From: Dehalococcoidales bacterium
GTDB taxonomy: Bacteria; Chloroflexota; Dehalococcoidia; Dehalococcoidales; BS750m-G39
Reading direction: 5' to 3'
Length of the DNA: 46,396 nt
Assembly: GCA_016783245.1 (NCBI GenBank)
Contig: JADHWY010000003.1
Coordinates: forward strand, 1 to 46,396
Positions 9,223 to 19,467 of the stretch are shown one piece after another. Position numbers and translations under genes: made by a program. The notes under the pieces are model-generated. The model did no database searches, had not been told where the DNA came from, and saw nothing but the letters and a program-made list of their open reading frames with translations. The number at the start of each line of letters is the position of its first letter. Position 1 is the first letter of the stretch.

Positions 9223-10311
9223 CCTTCTTCACCTAGATTAGACCGGAGGTAGGCTGTTATCAGACCATCCAGTTCCCCACCTAATACGGCATCTGTATTG
9301 CTGGTTTGGTAATCAGTTCTATGGTCCTTTACCATCTTATAGGGATGGAGGACATAACTTCTAATCTGGTTACCCCAGCCGGCAGCAATACGCTTCCCCT
9401 TGAGCCTGGCCCTCTCTTCAGCTCTCTTGACCAACTCCAAGTCCAAAAGGCGAGAGCGAAGTATCTTTAAGGCGATTTCTTTATTCTGGTGCTGAGAACG
9501 CTCACTCTGACTAGTAACCACCAGCCCCGTGGGTAGATGGGTCAACCTGACAGCACTACTCGTCTTCTGCATATGTTGTCCTCCTGGTCCGCTAGACCGA
9601 AATACATCAACCTTCAAATCATCAGGCTCTATCTTCACATCAACATCTGCTTCAGCTTCAGGCATAACTTCCACCAAGGCAAAGGAGGTATGCCGAGCAT
9701 GGTCAGCATCAAAAGGGGAAAGGCGAACCAGCCGATGAACACCATGCTCTGATTTCAGGTAGCCACAGGCATAATCACCGTTAACCCCGATGACTGCGCT
9801 CTTTATCCCTGCCTCCTCACCTGGCGAAATATCTAATAGCTCAGCTTTATAACCACGGCGCTCAGCCCAGCGAAGGTACATCCTCATTAGCATCTGCGCC
9901 CAATCCTGAGATTCTGTACCCCCAGCCCCGGCATGGATAGACAGAATAGCATTTCTGGAATCATACTCACTGCTAAAAGCTGCCTCCAGTTCCAGCTCAT
10001 CAAGGCGAGAAGCCAACTTCTCCACCTCGGACTGAATCTCCGCTTCGAGCGAGCTGTCCCCCAAGGAGACTAATTCAGCAAGGTCAGCCGCTCTTTCCTC
10101 CAGCTCCCGCCACCGGTTTACCACTTTCCTCTGCTCAGACAAGAGGCGCATAACATTCTGTGCCTTAATCTGGTCTAACCAAAAGTCAGGCTGGGCTGAC
10201 TGCTTCTCTAACCTGGCAATTTCCTCTTCCCTAGCAGCGATGTCAAAGATGCACCATTGCCATAGAGATTCTAGCCTGTAAATCCTTTAATTTGTCCCCT
10301 AACTCTTGCAT
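9219..10311 (-). CDS. prfB: Peptide chain release factor 2, expressed through programmed +1 frameshift
   Basis: RF2 recognises UGA/UAA and triggers peptide release; the GGQ motif is in SGPGGQHMQK (G243-G244-Q245). A single frame gives only about 341 residues, lacking the N-terminus. The missing start is in another frame: ATG at 10311 opens 22 codons ending CAT CTT TGA at 10245-10243. Reading CTT then slipping +1 to GAC (10244) gives DIAAREEEIARLEKQ and PDFWLD, the standard RF2 N-terminal sequence. The joined product is 363 residues, normal for RF2. CTT TGA C is the classical autoregulatory shift site. The Shine-Dalgarno-like booster upstream is weak (GGTG). A GGGAGG ribosome site lies inside the 3' end of nfi, 4 bases upstream of the start codon's neighbour gene stop. 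Confidence 0.95.
10243..10248 (-). promoter_or_regulatory. Programmed +1 frameshift site CTT TGA (C) in prfB
   Basis: Read on the minus strand, the bases CTTTGAC at 10248-10242 are identical to the RF2 frameshift heptamer. When RF2 is scarce, the ribosome pauses at UGA and slips +1, so RF2 controls its own level. The reading frame is open on both sides in the way the mechanism requires, so this is not a sequencing error. Confidence 0.92.
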
Positions 10312-10315
10312 CTAG

Positions 10316-11035
10316 CTAAAAAACCTCCCTTGATATCCTGCCTTGGGGGTCAGGGGGGTCCCTTTCTCTCCCCAGATTCCCACCGGCTGCCAAATGGGCA
10401 AGCCGAGTAGGCTCAGGTAAACGATAACCACGGCAGCACTCCAGCACCCAGTAGATGGCAGCTTGAAGGTCAACCTTATGACCAATGGAAACATAGATAG
10501 GCTTTGTCCCTAGCTTGGTTCGCAGGGCTGCCCCTATAGTCTCACCCCCATCCACTACTTCAGTGTAGCTCCCAAGCTCATCCCCCGGCTCCCCATGCTG
10601 ACCACAAAGCAGTGATTTAGCACAACCAATCGTCGGCGTATTTAAAAAAAGCCCCAAGTGAGAGGCAAGCCCCATGCGCCTAGGATGAGCAATCCCCTGT
10701 CCATCAACCAGGATAAGGTCAGGAGTAAGAGTAAGTCTTTGGCAAGCAGCCAGGGTTAACGGTGCCTCTCTAAAGGATAAAAGACCCGGAACATAAGGAA
10801 AGCCAAGTTCCCCATTTACTATTTTTGTTTCCACTAGTCTAAGCTCGGGATAGTTTAAGACAACCACTGCCCCTGTAGCCATCCCTTGTGCTCTGTTTAC
10901 CGATATATCTACACCGGCTATAAACCGGGGGGTAGCCACCTCATTACTTCGGGAAACCTGTGATGCCAGCCTAAGCTGTATGTCTAAAGCCTGAGCAGTG
11001 CTAACCTGCCAACTGTGTAATATCTCTACCTTCAC
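10316..11035 (-). CDS. nfi: Endonuclease V (deoxyinosine 3' endonuclease)
   Basis: A 239-residue endonuclease V. The characteristic FIAGVDISV has the first catalytic Asp, PGLLSFREAP carries the conserved Glu, and LILVDGQGIAHPRRMGLASHLG carries further active-site Asp/His and the substrate wedge region. The enzyme cuts DNA one base 3' of deoxyinosine, starting repair of deaminated adenine. The start is GTG at 11035 with no clear ribosome site. It is the first gene of a closely spaced minus-strand series (4 bases to prfB) and divergent from rpsP. Confidence 0.9.
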   Translation of the reverse strand: MKVEILHSWQVSTAQALDIQLRLASQVSRSNEVATPRFIAGVDISVNRAQGMATGAVVVLNYPELRLVETKIVNGELGFPYVPGLLSFREAPLTLAACQRLTLTPDLILVDGQGIAHPRRMGLASHLGLFLNTPTIGCAKSLLCGQHGEPGDELGSYTEVVDGGETIGAALRTKLGTKPIYVSIGHKVDLQAAIYWVLECCRGYRLPEPTRLAHLAAGGNLGRERDPPDPQGRISREVF

Positions 11036-11111
11036 ACCCTGATTATAGACACAATAGGCTCCGCTGACAACTATTGTTTTAACAAAGTTGTTTGGCGACC
11101 TATCTCCCTGA

Positions 11112-11140
11112 CCCCCCTTCCCCCATTAAGGGAAAGGTGG
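11112..11140. repeat. GC-rich imperfect palindrome, intergenic repeat family
   Basis: An imperfect inverted repeat of C-runs and G-runs around ATTAA, between the divergent nfi and rpsP genes. It resembles the perfect palindrome at 24320-24346, including flanking CTATC-like sequence on one side, so the two look like members of one small dispersed repeat family. No coding potential. Confidence 0.5.
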
Positions 11141-11200
11141 TGTAAATAAGAAGGGAAGATTAAGGGAGTGAGGTTAGCAAAGAGTCTCTCTTAGCCACCA

Positions 11201-11230
11201 TTGACAAGTCACACAATTATAGCGCATAAT
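11201..11230 (+). promoter_or_regulatory. Probable sigma-70 promoter for rpsP-khpA-rimM
   Basis: A perfect -35 TTGACA at 11201-11206 and a -10 CATAAT at 11225-11230 with an 18-base spacer. The predicted transcript start is near 11237, about 19 bases before the rpsP start. Confidence 0.65.
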
Positions 11231-11255
11231 AGCCTATAAAGAAGACTGGATAAAA

Positions 11256-11618
11256 TTGGTAAAGATCAGATTACGCCGCGTAGGAGCCAAGAAAAAGCCG
11301 AGTTATCGCCTAGTAGTAGCTGATGCTCGAACTCCCCGGGATGGAGCATTTATTGCCATTATTGGTCACTATAATCCTCTGACCAACCCGGAAACAGTAA
11401 TTATTGATGAGGAAAAAGCACGCCACTGGCTAAGCCAGGGAGCCCAACCCACAGATACCGCCGCCAGGCTGCTGGCTAAAGCCGGCATTATCGAAGAACC
11501 CGAAGCCGGCATCACCGAAAAACCCAAAGCAAGTAAGAAGAAAACCAAGGTTGGTGTCACCGAAAAACCCGAAGCCAGCATTACTGAAGAACCTGAAACA
11601 AGCAAGGAGAAAACATGA
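11256..11618 (+). CDS. rpsP: 30S ribosomal protein S16 with repetitive C-terminal tail
   Basis: The first 80 residues are a standard S16 ([29 protein letters not shown], then the IGHYNP motif), a small-subunit assembly protein. The start is TTG, chosen because the family begins (M)VKIRLRR; there is little ribosome-site sequence. Residues about 83-120 form an extra low-complexity tail of degenerate repeats ([28 protein letters not shown]) interspersed with lysine clusters. S16 is normally 75-95 residues, so the tail is an addition; it is charged, likely disordered, and of unknown purpose. The stop overlaps the khpA start (ATGA). Confidence 0.93.
   Translation: MVKIRLRRVGAKKKPSYRLVVADARTPRDGAFIAIIGHYNPLTNPETVIIDEEKARHWLSQGAQPTDTAARLLAKAGIIEEPEAGITEKPKASKKKTKVGVTEKPEASITEEPETSKEKT
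11490..11612 (+). repeat. Degenerate tandem coding repeat in the rpsP 3' end
   Basis: Imperfect repeats of a 24-base unit related to ACCGAAAAACCCGAAGCC occur about four times, separated by AAG-rich segments. They encode the TEKPEA/TEEPEA repeats of the S16 tail and probably arose by slippage. Confidence 0.7.
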
Positions 11619-11842
11619 AAGAACTAATTGAATACATCGCCAAATCCATTGTAAATTCACCTGATGATGTGGTAGTTACCGAGGAGACCGATGAGCAGGG
11701 CACAACGTTCAAATTACAGGTCGCTGATGATGATAAGGGAAGGGTTATCGGCAAGCAAGGTCGTGTAGCTCAAGCCATACGCACCTTGATCAGGGTAAAA
11801 GCAGCTAAACAAGGCACCAGGGCTAGTCTCGAGATTCTCTAA
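11615..11842 (+). CDS. khpA: KH-domain RNA-binding protein KhpA (YlqC family)
   Basis: A 75-residue single KH-domain protein. The RNA-binding GxxG loop is seen as GKQG in [20 protein letters not shown]. KhpA-type proteins bind RNA, often with KhpB, and influence ribosome biogenesis and cell-wall gene expression. It overlaps rpsP by 4 bases and is 20 bases before rimM, the conserved arrangement in many bacteria. Confidence 0.93.
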   Translation: MKELIEYIAKSIVNSPDDVVVTEETDEQGTTFKLQVADDDKGRVIGKQGRVAQAIRTLIRVKAAKQGTRASLEIL

Positions 11843-11862
11843 GAATAGCTCAATAACCAGGA

Positions 11863-12378
11863 ATGAAATCGCCTGGGTTGGAATTTATAATCATTGGTCA
11901 AGTTGTAGCCCCACGGGGTATTAAGGGCAAACTAAAGGTAGAGGTAGTAACCGATTTCCCTCAACGCTTTGCCCCTCGTTCCCAGATCTACATTAACCGA
12001 GAGCCTATGACTATTGCCAGCACCGAGTGGCATAAGGGGAAGGCAATAATCAAGCTAGACACCATTGATAGTATTGAAGAGGCTGAAAAGCTGCGGGGGC
12101 AAGCAATAGAAATACACCATAGCCAACTTCAGCCTCTCCCTGAAGGGCAGTATTACCACTTTCAACTCATCGGGTTGGAGGTATGGACAACCCAAGAGGA
12201 ACTGCTGGGAACTGTCACTGAAATCCTAACTGCAGAGAGTAATGATAACTATGTAGTTCGTGGAGCTAAAGGAGAGATTCTTATTCCAGCCATTGAGGAT
12301 GTAGTAAAGTCCGTTGACCTTGATAAAGGGCGTATAACCATTGAAGCTATTGAGGGATTGCTAGGCTTAAATCGTTAG
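11863..12378 (+). CDS. rimM: Ribosome maturation factor RimM
   Basis: A 171-residue RimM with the N-terminal beta-barrel opening IIGQVVAPRGIKGKLKVEVVTDFPQRF and the C-terminal PRC-barrel containing YYHFQLIGLEVWT and NDNYVVRGAKGEILIPAIEDVV. It aids maturation of the 30S head with S19 and partners S16, encoded in the same operon. The trmD and rplS genes that usually follow are absent; the operon stops here, 5 bases from the convergent end of atpC. Confidence 0.93.
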   Translation: MKSPGLEFIIIGQVVAPRGIKGKLKVEVVTDFPQRFAPRSQIYINREPMTIASTEWHKGKAIIKLDTIDSIEEAEKLRGQAIEIHHSQLQPLPEGQYYHFQLIGLEVWTTQEELLGTVTEILTAESNDNYVVRGAKGEILIPAIEDVVKSVDLDKGRITIEAIEGLLGLNR

Positions 12379-12383
12379 CCAGA

Positions 12384-12803
12384 TTAGACTCCGGGCTTTC
12401 TTTTCCTCCTCCCCACCACCTTGAGGCGGGCAAGAGAGCGACGCAGCGCTGCCTCAGCCTGAGCTGTATCTACCTCAGGAGCATGGCGGCTAAGTAGCTC
12501 CTCAGCTCGGCGCTTTGCCTCCTCAGCTCGAGCTATGTCAATTTCCTCAACCCTCTCAGCAGCATCAGCCAGAACTATAATCCTGTCAGGGCGCACCTCA
12601 AGGAAGCCTCCAGAAATGACTAAGGAGAACTCCTCCCCACCCCTCCTTATCCGAAGCTCACCGGGCAACAACATGGTCATCAGAGGTGCATGATGGGGTA
12701 GGATTCCCAATTGACCCTCAACCCCGGGAGCAACAACCACATCCACATCCTCTGAGAAAACCACTCGCTCCGCAGTAACAATATCAAGCCTTGTAGTAGC
12801 CAT
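12384..12803 (-). CDS. atpC: F-type ATP synthase epsilon subunit
   Basis: A 139-residue epsilon subunit: an N-terminal beta sandwich ([21 protein letters not shown], then [17 protein letters not shown]) and a C-terminal helical hairpin of charged residues (about 88-130). It belongs to the F1 central stalk and can inhibit ATP hydrolysis. It is the last gene of the ATP synthase operon, 5 bases after atpD. Confidence 0.95.
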   Translation of the reverse strand: MATTRLDIVTAERVVFSEDVDVVVAPGVEGQLGILPHHAPLMTMLLPGELRIRRGGEEFSLVISGGFLEVRPDRIIVLADAAERVEEIDIARAEEAKRRAEELLSRHAPEVDTAQAEAALRRSLARLKVVGRRKRKPGV

Positions 12804-12808
12804 CGACC

Positions 12809-14475
<1,667 letters not shown>

Positions 14476-14490
14476 TAGTAAACCTCCTTT

Positions 14491-15348
14491 CTAAGCTAGA
14501 GCCGCAGCTCCGCCAGTAATGTCTAGGAGTTCTTTAGTTATTGACTCCTGTCGTGCTTTATTATACATGAGGGTTAACTCCTCAATAAGCTCGTTAGCAT
14601 TATCAGTGGCATTCCGCATCGCCACCATCCTGGCTGACTGCTCACTGGCAATGGATTCCAGAATAGCATGATATACTTGCATCTCCACAAATCTTGGTAA
14701 AAGCTCGCCTAATACTACCGCAGGACCTGGTTCATATATATAGTCTACATTCTGTGCCCTGGGTATAGCTGCCGGTTCAACAGGAAGTATCTGCTGCATA
14801 ATTGGTCTCTGGACCATTGTGGAAACGAATTGAGCATAAACTAAGTAGACCAAGTCTATAATGCCACTAGTGTAGTCATCGATAATGATACGAGATATAG
14901 GCAGGGTGTCCAGCAAGCTGGGTCGGTCGCCAAGCGCAGTAAACTCAGCACGAATATCTCGACTATATCGCTTCATAAAATCCCTCCCCTTACGACCGAC
15001 AGTAATAAGGGCAACTGGTATACTCTGCTCCAGGATAAAGCTTGCTGTCCTGCGGCTGATACTAGTATTAAGCCCGCCACACAAACCGCGGTCAGGGGTA
15101 ATATGCACTATAGCGATTTTAGTTACCGCTCTACGCTGCAACAACGGATGCTGTGCTTCACCCTCCCGGGGCAAAGCAGCTAGGTCTGCCATCACCTGGT
15201 GAATCTTCTCAGAATAAGGTCGCCCAGCCAAGCCACGCTCCTGCGCCCGCCTCATCTTCGAGGTGGCAATCATCTCCATAGCCCGGGTAATCTTGGCTGT
15301 AGACTGAATGCCACGTACTCTACGACGAATTAAGCGAATATTAGCCAA
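14491..15348 (-). CDS. atpG: F-type ATP synthase gamma subunit
   Basis: A 285-residue rotor subunit. The N-terminal helix begins MANIRLIRRRVRGIQSTAKITRAMEMIATSKMRRA, the central domain has TPDRGLCGGLNT, and the C-terminal helix has MVAMRNATDNANELIEELTLMYNKARQ, all classic gamma signatures. The start is TTG, preceded by GAGAGG. A 97-base gap with a hairpin separates it from atpA. Confidence 0.96.
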   Translation of the reverse strand: MANIRLIRRRVRGIQSTAKITRAMEMIATSKMRRAQERGLAGRPYSEKIHQVMADLAALPREGEAQHPLLQRRAVTKIAIVHITPDRGLCGGLNTSISRRTASFILEQSIPVALITVGRKGRDFMKRYSRDIRAEFTALGDRPSLLDTLPISRIIIDDYTSGIIDLVYLVYAQFVSTMVQRPIMQQILPVEPAAIPRAQNVDYIYEPGPAVVLGELLPRFVEMQVYHAILESIASEQSARMVAMRNATDNANELIEELTLMYNKARQESITKELLDITGGAAALA

Positions 15349-15420
15349 TCTTTAACCTCTCCCCCTTAATCCCCCTCTCCATAATATGGATATATATTCC
15401 TATCATGGGGGGACATGGTT

Positions 15421-15445
15421 CTTGAAGGGGCAAAGCCCCTTCAAG
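15421..15445. repeat. Perfect 10-bp hairpin with 5-base loop between atpA and atpG
   Basis: The inverted repeat CTTGAAGGGG/CCCCTTCAAG with a 5-base loop begins right after the atpA stop. There is no T-run after it on the minus strand, so a full terminator is unlikely. It may shield the atpA mRNA end or lower readthrough into atpG. A sibling with the same architecture lies at 24284-24308. Confidence 0.75.
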
Positions 15446-16960
15446 CTATCCCGAATAATGGCCCTGTTTAAACTCTGAAATAGCTGCTTTTAATGCCTCT
15501 TCAGTCTCAGGGCTAATATCCTCCTCCCTAGCGATAGTCTCACCTATCTCAGGGTGATTTGCCTCCATAAATCTATGGAAGGCAGTCTCAAAAGCAGTGA
15601 TTTTATCTACAGGTGTATCATCAAGATAACCGTTAATAGCCGCATAAAGAATCATAACCTGCTTTTCCAATGGCATAGGGACATGCTGAGTTTGCTTTAA
15701 GATTTCAGTGATTCGCTGACCACGCTCAAGCTGGGCTCTGGTTGACTTGTCCAGTTCGGTAGCGCCAAATTGAGCAAAGGCAGCTAACTCCCGATATTGA
15801 GCCAGCTCCAGTCTGAGTCTACCCGCCACCTGCTTCATCGCCTTAGTCTGAGCCGCGCTACCAACCCTAGATACTGACAAGCCTACATTTAATGCTGGCC
15901 TGATACCAGCATTAAATAGGTCTGTTTCCAGATAAATCTGACCATCAGTAATAGAGATAACATTAGTTGGGATATAGGCAGATACATCACCGGCCTGTGT
16001 TTCAATAATAGGTAAAGCGGTGAGAGAGCCACCACCATATTCAGGGGCATATTTAGCTGCCCTCTCAAGCAAGCGACTGTGCAGATAGAAAACATCACCA
16101 GGATAAGCCTCCCGCCCAGGTGGACGGCGCAGCAAGAGTGAAAGCTGCCGATAGGCCCAACCATGCTTAGAAAGGTCATCATAGATAACTAAAACATCCC
16201 TTCCCTGCTCCATGAACTCCTCGCCCATAGCGCAACCGGCATAAGGGGCGAGATATTGCATGGCAGCCGAATCAGCGGCATTAGCCACCACTACTATGGT
16301 ATGCTCCATAGCCCCATGAGCCTCTAAGGTAGCTACTACTCGTGCCACCTTGGATGTTTTCTGACCAATGGCAACATAGATACAGATTAAGTCGCCACTC
16401 TTTTGATTGATAATGGTATCAAGGGTAATAACTGTCTTCCCTGTTGAGCGGTCGCCGATAATAAGCTCTCTTTGCCCCCGACCTAAAGGAATCATACTAT
16501 CTATAGCCTTAATACCGGTTTGCACTGGGGTATCCACCGACTTACGCAGCGTAACATTGGGAGCCACCCGCTCCATAGGTCGAGTCTTATCAGTCTTTAC
16601 CAAACCCTTGCCATCCAAGGGACGACCTAAGGAATCAACCACCCTGCCAATAAGGGCTTCACCTACAGGCACCTCTGCTATTCGACCTGTGCAACGCACC
16701 TCATCCCCTTCCCTAATCTCGGTATAATCACTAATGACAATGGCGGCAACACTATCTTCCTCCAAGTTCAGGGCAATCCCCATAATCTCGTTGGGAAATT
16801 GAAGTAGCTCATTATACTTGGCTGCTGCTAGACCATGAATCCTGGCAATACCATCGCCAATCTCAATCACGGTGCCGACATCTACCATGGTTACCGGTGC
16901 ACCAAACTGCTCAATCTGCTGTTTGATAACAGAAACAATGTCCTGCCCTCTTATTGTCAC
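15446..16960 (-). CDS. atpA: F-type ATP synthase alpha subunit
   Basis: A regulatory F1 subunit of 504 residues. The P-loop GDRSTGKT, the [21 protein letters not shown] region and the [28 protein letters not shown] signature are intact. The start is placed at GTG 16960 (MTIRGQDI...), because the AAGGAGGT ribosome site is 8 bases before it and the family begins with a TIRxxEI-like stretch; the GTG at 16969 overlaps that ribosome site. It lies 25 bases after atpH. Confidence 0.96.
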   Translation of the reverse strand: MTIRGQDIVSVIKQQIEQFGAPVTMVDVGTVIEIGDGIARIHGLAAAKYNELLQFPNEIMGIALNLEEDSVAAIVISDYTEIREGDEVRCTGRIAEVPVGEALIGRVVDSLGRPLDGKGLVKTDKTRPMERVAPNVTLRKSVDTPVQTGIKAIDSMIPLGRGQRELIIGDRSTGKTVITLDTIINQKSGDLICIYVAIGQKTSKVARVVATLEAHGAMEHTIVVVANAADSAAMQYLAPYAGCAMGEEFMEQGRDVLVIYDDLSKHGWAYRQLSLLLRRPPGREAYPGDVFYLHSRLLERAAKYAPEYGGGSLTALPIIETQAGDVSAYIPTNVISITDGQIYLETDLFNAGIRPALNVGLSVSRVGSAAQTKAMKQVAGRLRLELAQYRELAAFAQFGATELDKSTRAQLERGQRITEILKQTQHVPMPLEKQVMILYAAINGYLDDTPVDKITAFETAFHRFMEANHPEIGETIAREEDISPETEEALKAAISEFKQGHYSG

Positions 16961-16985
16961 TTGGGCCACCTCCTTACTAGCTTCC

Positions 16986-17528
16986 TCATCTTACCTCCCC
17001 ACTGGCCAACTCGTTTTTTAACGCCATCAGTTTACTATGGGTACTACCGTCCAGCAACTTGCCACCAATCCTAGCTATAATCCCACCTACTAGGCTAGAG
17101 TCTACTTTAGGCTTGAGCACCACCTTCTTGTCAACCAAAGCCCCAAGATATTCTTCCAACCTCTGCCTATCTTCGTCATCAAGCGGAATAGCGGTAATAA
17201 CCTCAGCCTGTTCTATACCACGATAGCTATCCAATAGACGCTGATACTCGTCAGCAATATCACCTGCCATATCCAGTCTGCCTCTAGTTACTAATAAATA
17301 AGCCAGATTCAACGCTAGGGGGTTTATATCATCCAGTCGTTCGGATAACAGCCTAGCTTTATCCTCAAAATGGACCTTAGGATTCTCCAGTAGAGCAACA
17401 AATGTGGCATCCTCACCCAGACTGGCAATCTTTCTCAGGTCAGACTGCCATCTATCTAACTCATTTCTCTCCAGGGCAATGCTGAACACTGCCCGGGAAT
17501 AGCGCCTAGCATAACTCCTTCTCGCCAC
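16986..17528 (-). CDS. atpH: F-type ATP synthase delta subunit
   Basis: A 180-residue peripheral-stalk subunit. The start [21 protein letters not shown] matches the delta N-terminal helical domain, and the C-terminal [26 protein letters not shown] is the diagnostic OSCP/delta motif. GTG start after a GAGGAG site. A 50-base gap before it (17529-17578) holds two overlapping small hairpins. Confidence 0.94.
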   Translation of the reverse strand: MARRSYARRYSRAVFSIALERNELDRWQSDLRKIASLGEDATFVALLENPKVHFEDKARLLSERLDDINPLALNLAYLLVTRGRLDMAGDIADEYQRLLDSYRGIEQAEVITAIPLDDEDRQRLEEYLGALVDKKVVLKPKVDSSLVGGIIARIGGKLLDGSTHSKLMALKNELASGEVR

Positions 17529-17552
17529 GCTATCTCCTCAAATAAGATGGCT

Positions 17553-17578
17553 AACCTTTTTAAGGTTGTTTATCAACC
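17553..17578. promoter_or_regulatory. Two overlapping alternative hairpins between atpF and atpH
   Basis: AACCTT/AAGGTT (17553-17567, 3-base loop) shares bases with GGTTG/CAACC (17564-17578, 5-base loop), so only one can form at a time. They lie in the short atpF-atpH gap of the minus-strand message and might affect RNA processing or the relative translation of b and delta. Confidence 0.35.
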
Positions 17579-18088
17579 TCAACCCTTTTTCAGTTGGGTG
17601 CTTTCTTCCAGCACCCTATCAATAATCTGACGGTGGGCTTTTTTATCTAAAGAACGGTCAATCACCTTCTCCGCCGCCAGTATAGTTAGGTCGGCAAACT
17701 CCTTACGCAACTCACCAATAGCCTCATCTCGCTCTCGCTGAATCTCAGCGCGTGCCTTAGCAATAAGGGATTCGGCTTCCTGTCTAGATTGTTGCTCTGC
17801 CCCCCGTCTAACCTCCTCCCCGGTTCGCATCGCTCGTGCTATTACCTCCTGCCCTTCCTTACTAGCTGCCTCGATCCGCTCTGCTGCCTCCTCCTCGGCA
17901 CGCGCCGCTTGCTGCTTAATAAACTCTGTCCGCTCCATACTCTCCTTGATCTTCCTGGAACGCTCATCCAGCATCCTCATAATCGGCTTATAGGCAACCA
18001 GATATAAAAGACCGAAAAGGATAACAAAGTTTATAATCTGTGCCAGCAGCGTTGGCATGCTTATGCCAAGACTTGCTAGACCTCCCAT
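17579..18088 (-). CDS. atpF: F-type ATP synthase b subunit
   Basis: A 169-residue b subunit: an N-terminal membrane helix (ISMPTLLAQIINFVILFGLLYLVAY, about 9-33), then a long charged coiled coil rich in Glu/Arg/Ala to residue 145 and the delta-contacting end ILAAEKVIDRSLDKKAHRQIID. It anchors F1 to the a/c complex. Good GGGAGG ribosome site. It is separated from atpE by a 36-codon gene. Confidence 0.95.
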   Translation of the reverse strand: MGGLASLGISMPTLLAQIINFVILFGLLYLVAYKPIMRMLDERSRKIKESMERTEFIKQQAARAEEEAAERIEAASKEGQEVIARAMRTGEEVRRGAEQQSRQEAESLIAKARAEIQRERDEAIGELRKEFADLTILAAEKVIDRSLDKKAHRQIIDRVLEESTQLKKG

Positions 18089-18107
18089 TTTCCACCTCCC
18101 TAGTGCA

Positions 18108-18218
18108 TTATAATGCTAAAAACATCACCGCAATTATTAATCCAATGAGAAACATCGCTCCCACAATCACCCCTACAAATAAAACCGCTATTGACATAGG
18201 TATTCCATTTTGTTCCAT
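18108..18218 (-). CDS. 36-residue single-span membrane peptide between atpE and atpF
   Basis: A complete ORF of 37 codons including the stop: ATG at 18218, TAA at 18110-18108. After a polar start (MEQNGIPMS) the rest is one hydrophobic stretch of about 27 residues (IAVLFVGVIVGAMF, then LIGLIIAVMFLAL). An AGGAGAG ribosome site stands 5 bases before the ATG, in the 22-base gap after atpE, and the stop lies 20 bases before the atpF start with its own ribosome site. Position, ribosome site and lack of overlap all argue for a real gene. It is not a known ATP synthase subunit; possibly a small Fo-associated or assembly peptide. Not recognised by sequence. Confidence 0.7.
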   Translation of the reverse strand: MEQNGIPMSIAVLFVGVIVGAMFLIGLIIAVMFLAL

Positions 18219-18240
18219 AATTTCTCTCCTCTTATCCTTA

Positions 18241-18471
18241 CTATACAATCATGGCCAGGATGATGGCTATAATCAGGGCATAAATGCCGATAGCCTCAGC
18301 GAAGGCAGTAACCAGAATCATGTTGGTCATTATAGGACCACTTGCCTCAGGGTTGCGAGCCAACCCTTGCAAAGCCGAATAGCCGATAAGTCCGATGGCC
18401 AATGCTGGTCCCAATAACCCCAGACTAGCCGCCAACCCTACCGCTAATAATTTCATTACTTCTGGTTCCAT
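18241..18471 (-). CDS. atpE: F-type ATP synthase c subunit
   Basis: A 76-residue c-ring subunit of two membrane helices. The polar loop is ARNPE (residues 38-42) and the ion-binding carboxylate is E59 in TAFAEAIGIY. The residue after E59 is Ala rather than Ser/Thr and helix 1 lacks the Gln of sodium-binding rings, so proton coupling is expected. A strong GGAGGAG ribosome site fits the high copy number of c. Confidence 0.96.
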   Translation of the reverse strand: MEPEVMKLLAVGLAASLGLLGPALAIGLIGYSALQGLARNPEASGPIMTNMILVTAFAEAIGIYALIIAIILAMIV

Positions 18472-18507
18472 TTTTCTCCTCCTTTCATAATTGGATATGA
18501 AACAGAA

Positions 18508-19467
18508 TTAAGCTGCTTCCCCTCCGTGAGAGGCAACAGCAACGGTAAGAAACACCAGGGTTAACCCACCAAAGATAAGGGCCTGGACAAAGCCGACAAG
18601 TAACTCAAGCCCGTAGAACGGTAAGGCAAATAACCATGGGATAAGGAACATCGCCATCAGAAGCAATATCTCGCCAGCCGTCATATTGCCAAAAAGACGG
18701 AAGGTAAAGCTAACGATACGCACTAATTCGCTCAGCGCCTCCAAAAAACCAACAAAAATGTTGATGGCTCCAGTGATTAATCCACTTAAGCTAGCACGGA
18801 GCCCGCCTCTAAATAGCTGGCCTATACTTCTGAAGAACTGACCTACATTGACAAACTTTCCCAGATAATGAAAACCGCGCGACCTTAGACCAAAGAACTC
18901 GACAAAGACAAAGGACATGAGAGCCAAAGCCAGAGGCATATTGATATCGGTATTGGCACCCCGTAGCAAATGCACCTCACCCTCTGCTGTTTCAACAGTT
19001 ATTGAGCCAAACCCGGGAAGTAGACTCAGCCAGGCATTCAGGGCAACAAAGAGAAAGATAGTAGCCACCACCGGAAAGAATCGGCGCCCATTTTTCTCAC
19101 CGGCGACACTCTGGCAAAAGTTATAGAGCCAACCAAGGAAGGATTCAAAAAGGCTTTGCAATCTGGAGGGGATAAGCTTCATCCGACGAGTAACTGCGTA
19201 TGAAAATCCCACCAAGAAGATAATAGTAAACCAAGCACCGATAACACTATTAGTAATGGGAAAGCCAAACAGGTGGAAAACCACCTCAGCAGGAAGCTCA
19301 GGGTGTGGTTGGTCAACAGCGAGCCAGCTAGGTAGCCCCAAATCGCCAAACATGCTCTTGCCTAAGGGACCTATGGCAAAACCAACTACAAAGAGAACAA
19401 GGAAGACAAGCAAAACCCCAACTATAACAGGGAAAGAGCAACCTAAGCAGCCCTTTTTTTCTGGCAC
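18508..19467 (-). CDS. atpB: F-type ATP synthase a subunit
   Basis: A 319-residue integral membrane subunit forming the ion half-channels. The essential Arg lies in the helix SELVRIVSFTFRLFGNMTAGE; five to six membrane spans are visible. It is longer than usual: an additional N-terminal hydrophobic segment with a CLGC pair (residues 1-35) and a soluble insertion (SITVETAEGEVHLLRGANTD) enlarge it. Its GTG start overlaps the stop of the preceding atpZ/I-like gene (TAGTG). Confidence 0.94.
   Translation of the reverse strand: MPEKKGCLGCSFPVIVGVLLVFLVLFVVGFAIGPLGKSMFGDLGLPSWLAVDQPHPELPAEVVFHLFGFPITNSVIGAWFTIIFLVGFSYAVTRRMKLIPSRLQSLFESFLGWLYNFCQSVAGEKNGRRFFPVVATIFLFVALNAWLSLLPGFGSITVETAEGEVHLLRGANTDINMPLALALMSFVFVEFFGLRSRGFHYLGKFVNVGQFFRSIGQLFRGGLRASLSGLITGAINIFVGFLEALSELVRIVSFTFRLFGNMTAGEILLLMAMFLIPWLFALPFYGLELLVGFVQALIFGGLTLVFLTVAVASHGGEAA

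Noticed and set aside
9219-10151. prfB as a truncated or frameshifted pseudogene
   Set aside because: The break sits exactly at CTT TGA C with correct RF2 sequence on both sides, which is the normal programmed frameshift.
10312-10494. A 60-codon minus-strand frame overlapping nfi
   Set aside because: It lies inside the nfi coding region in another frame and has no supporting motif. The real overlooked reading frame here is the prfB start at 10311.
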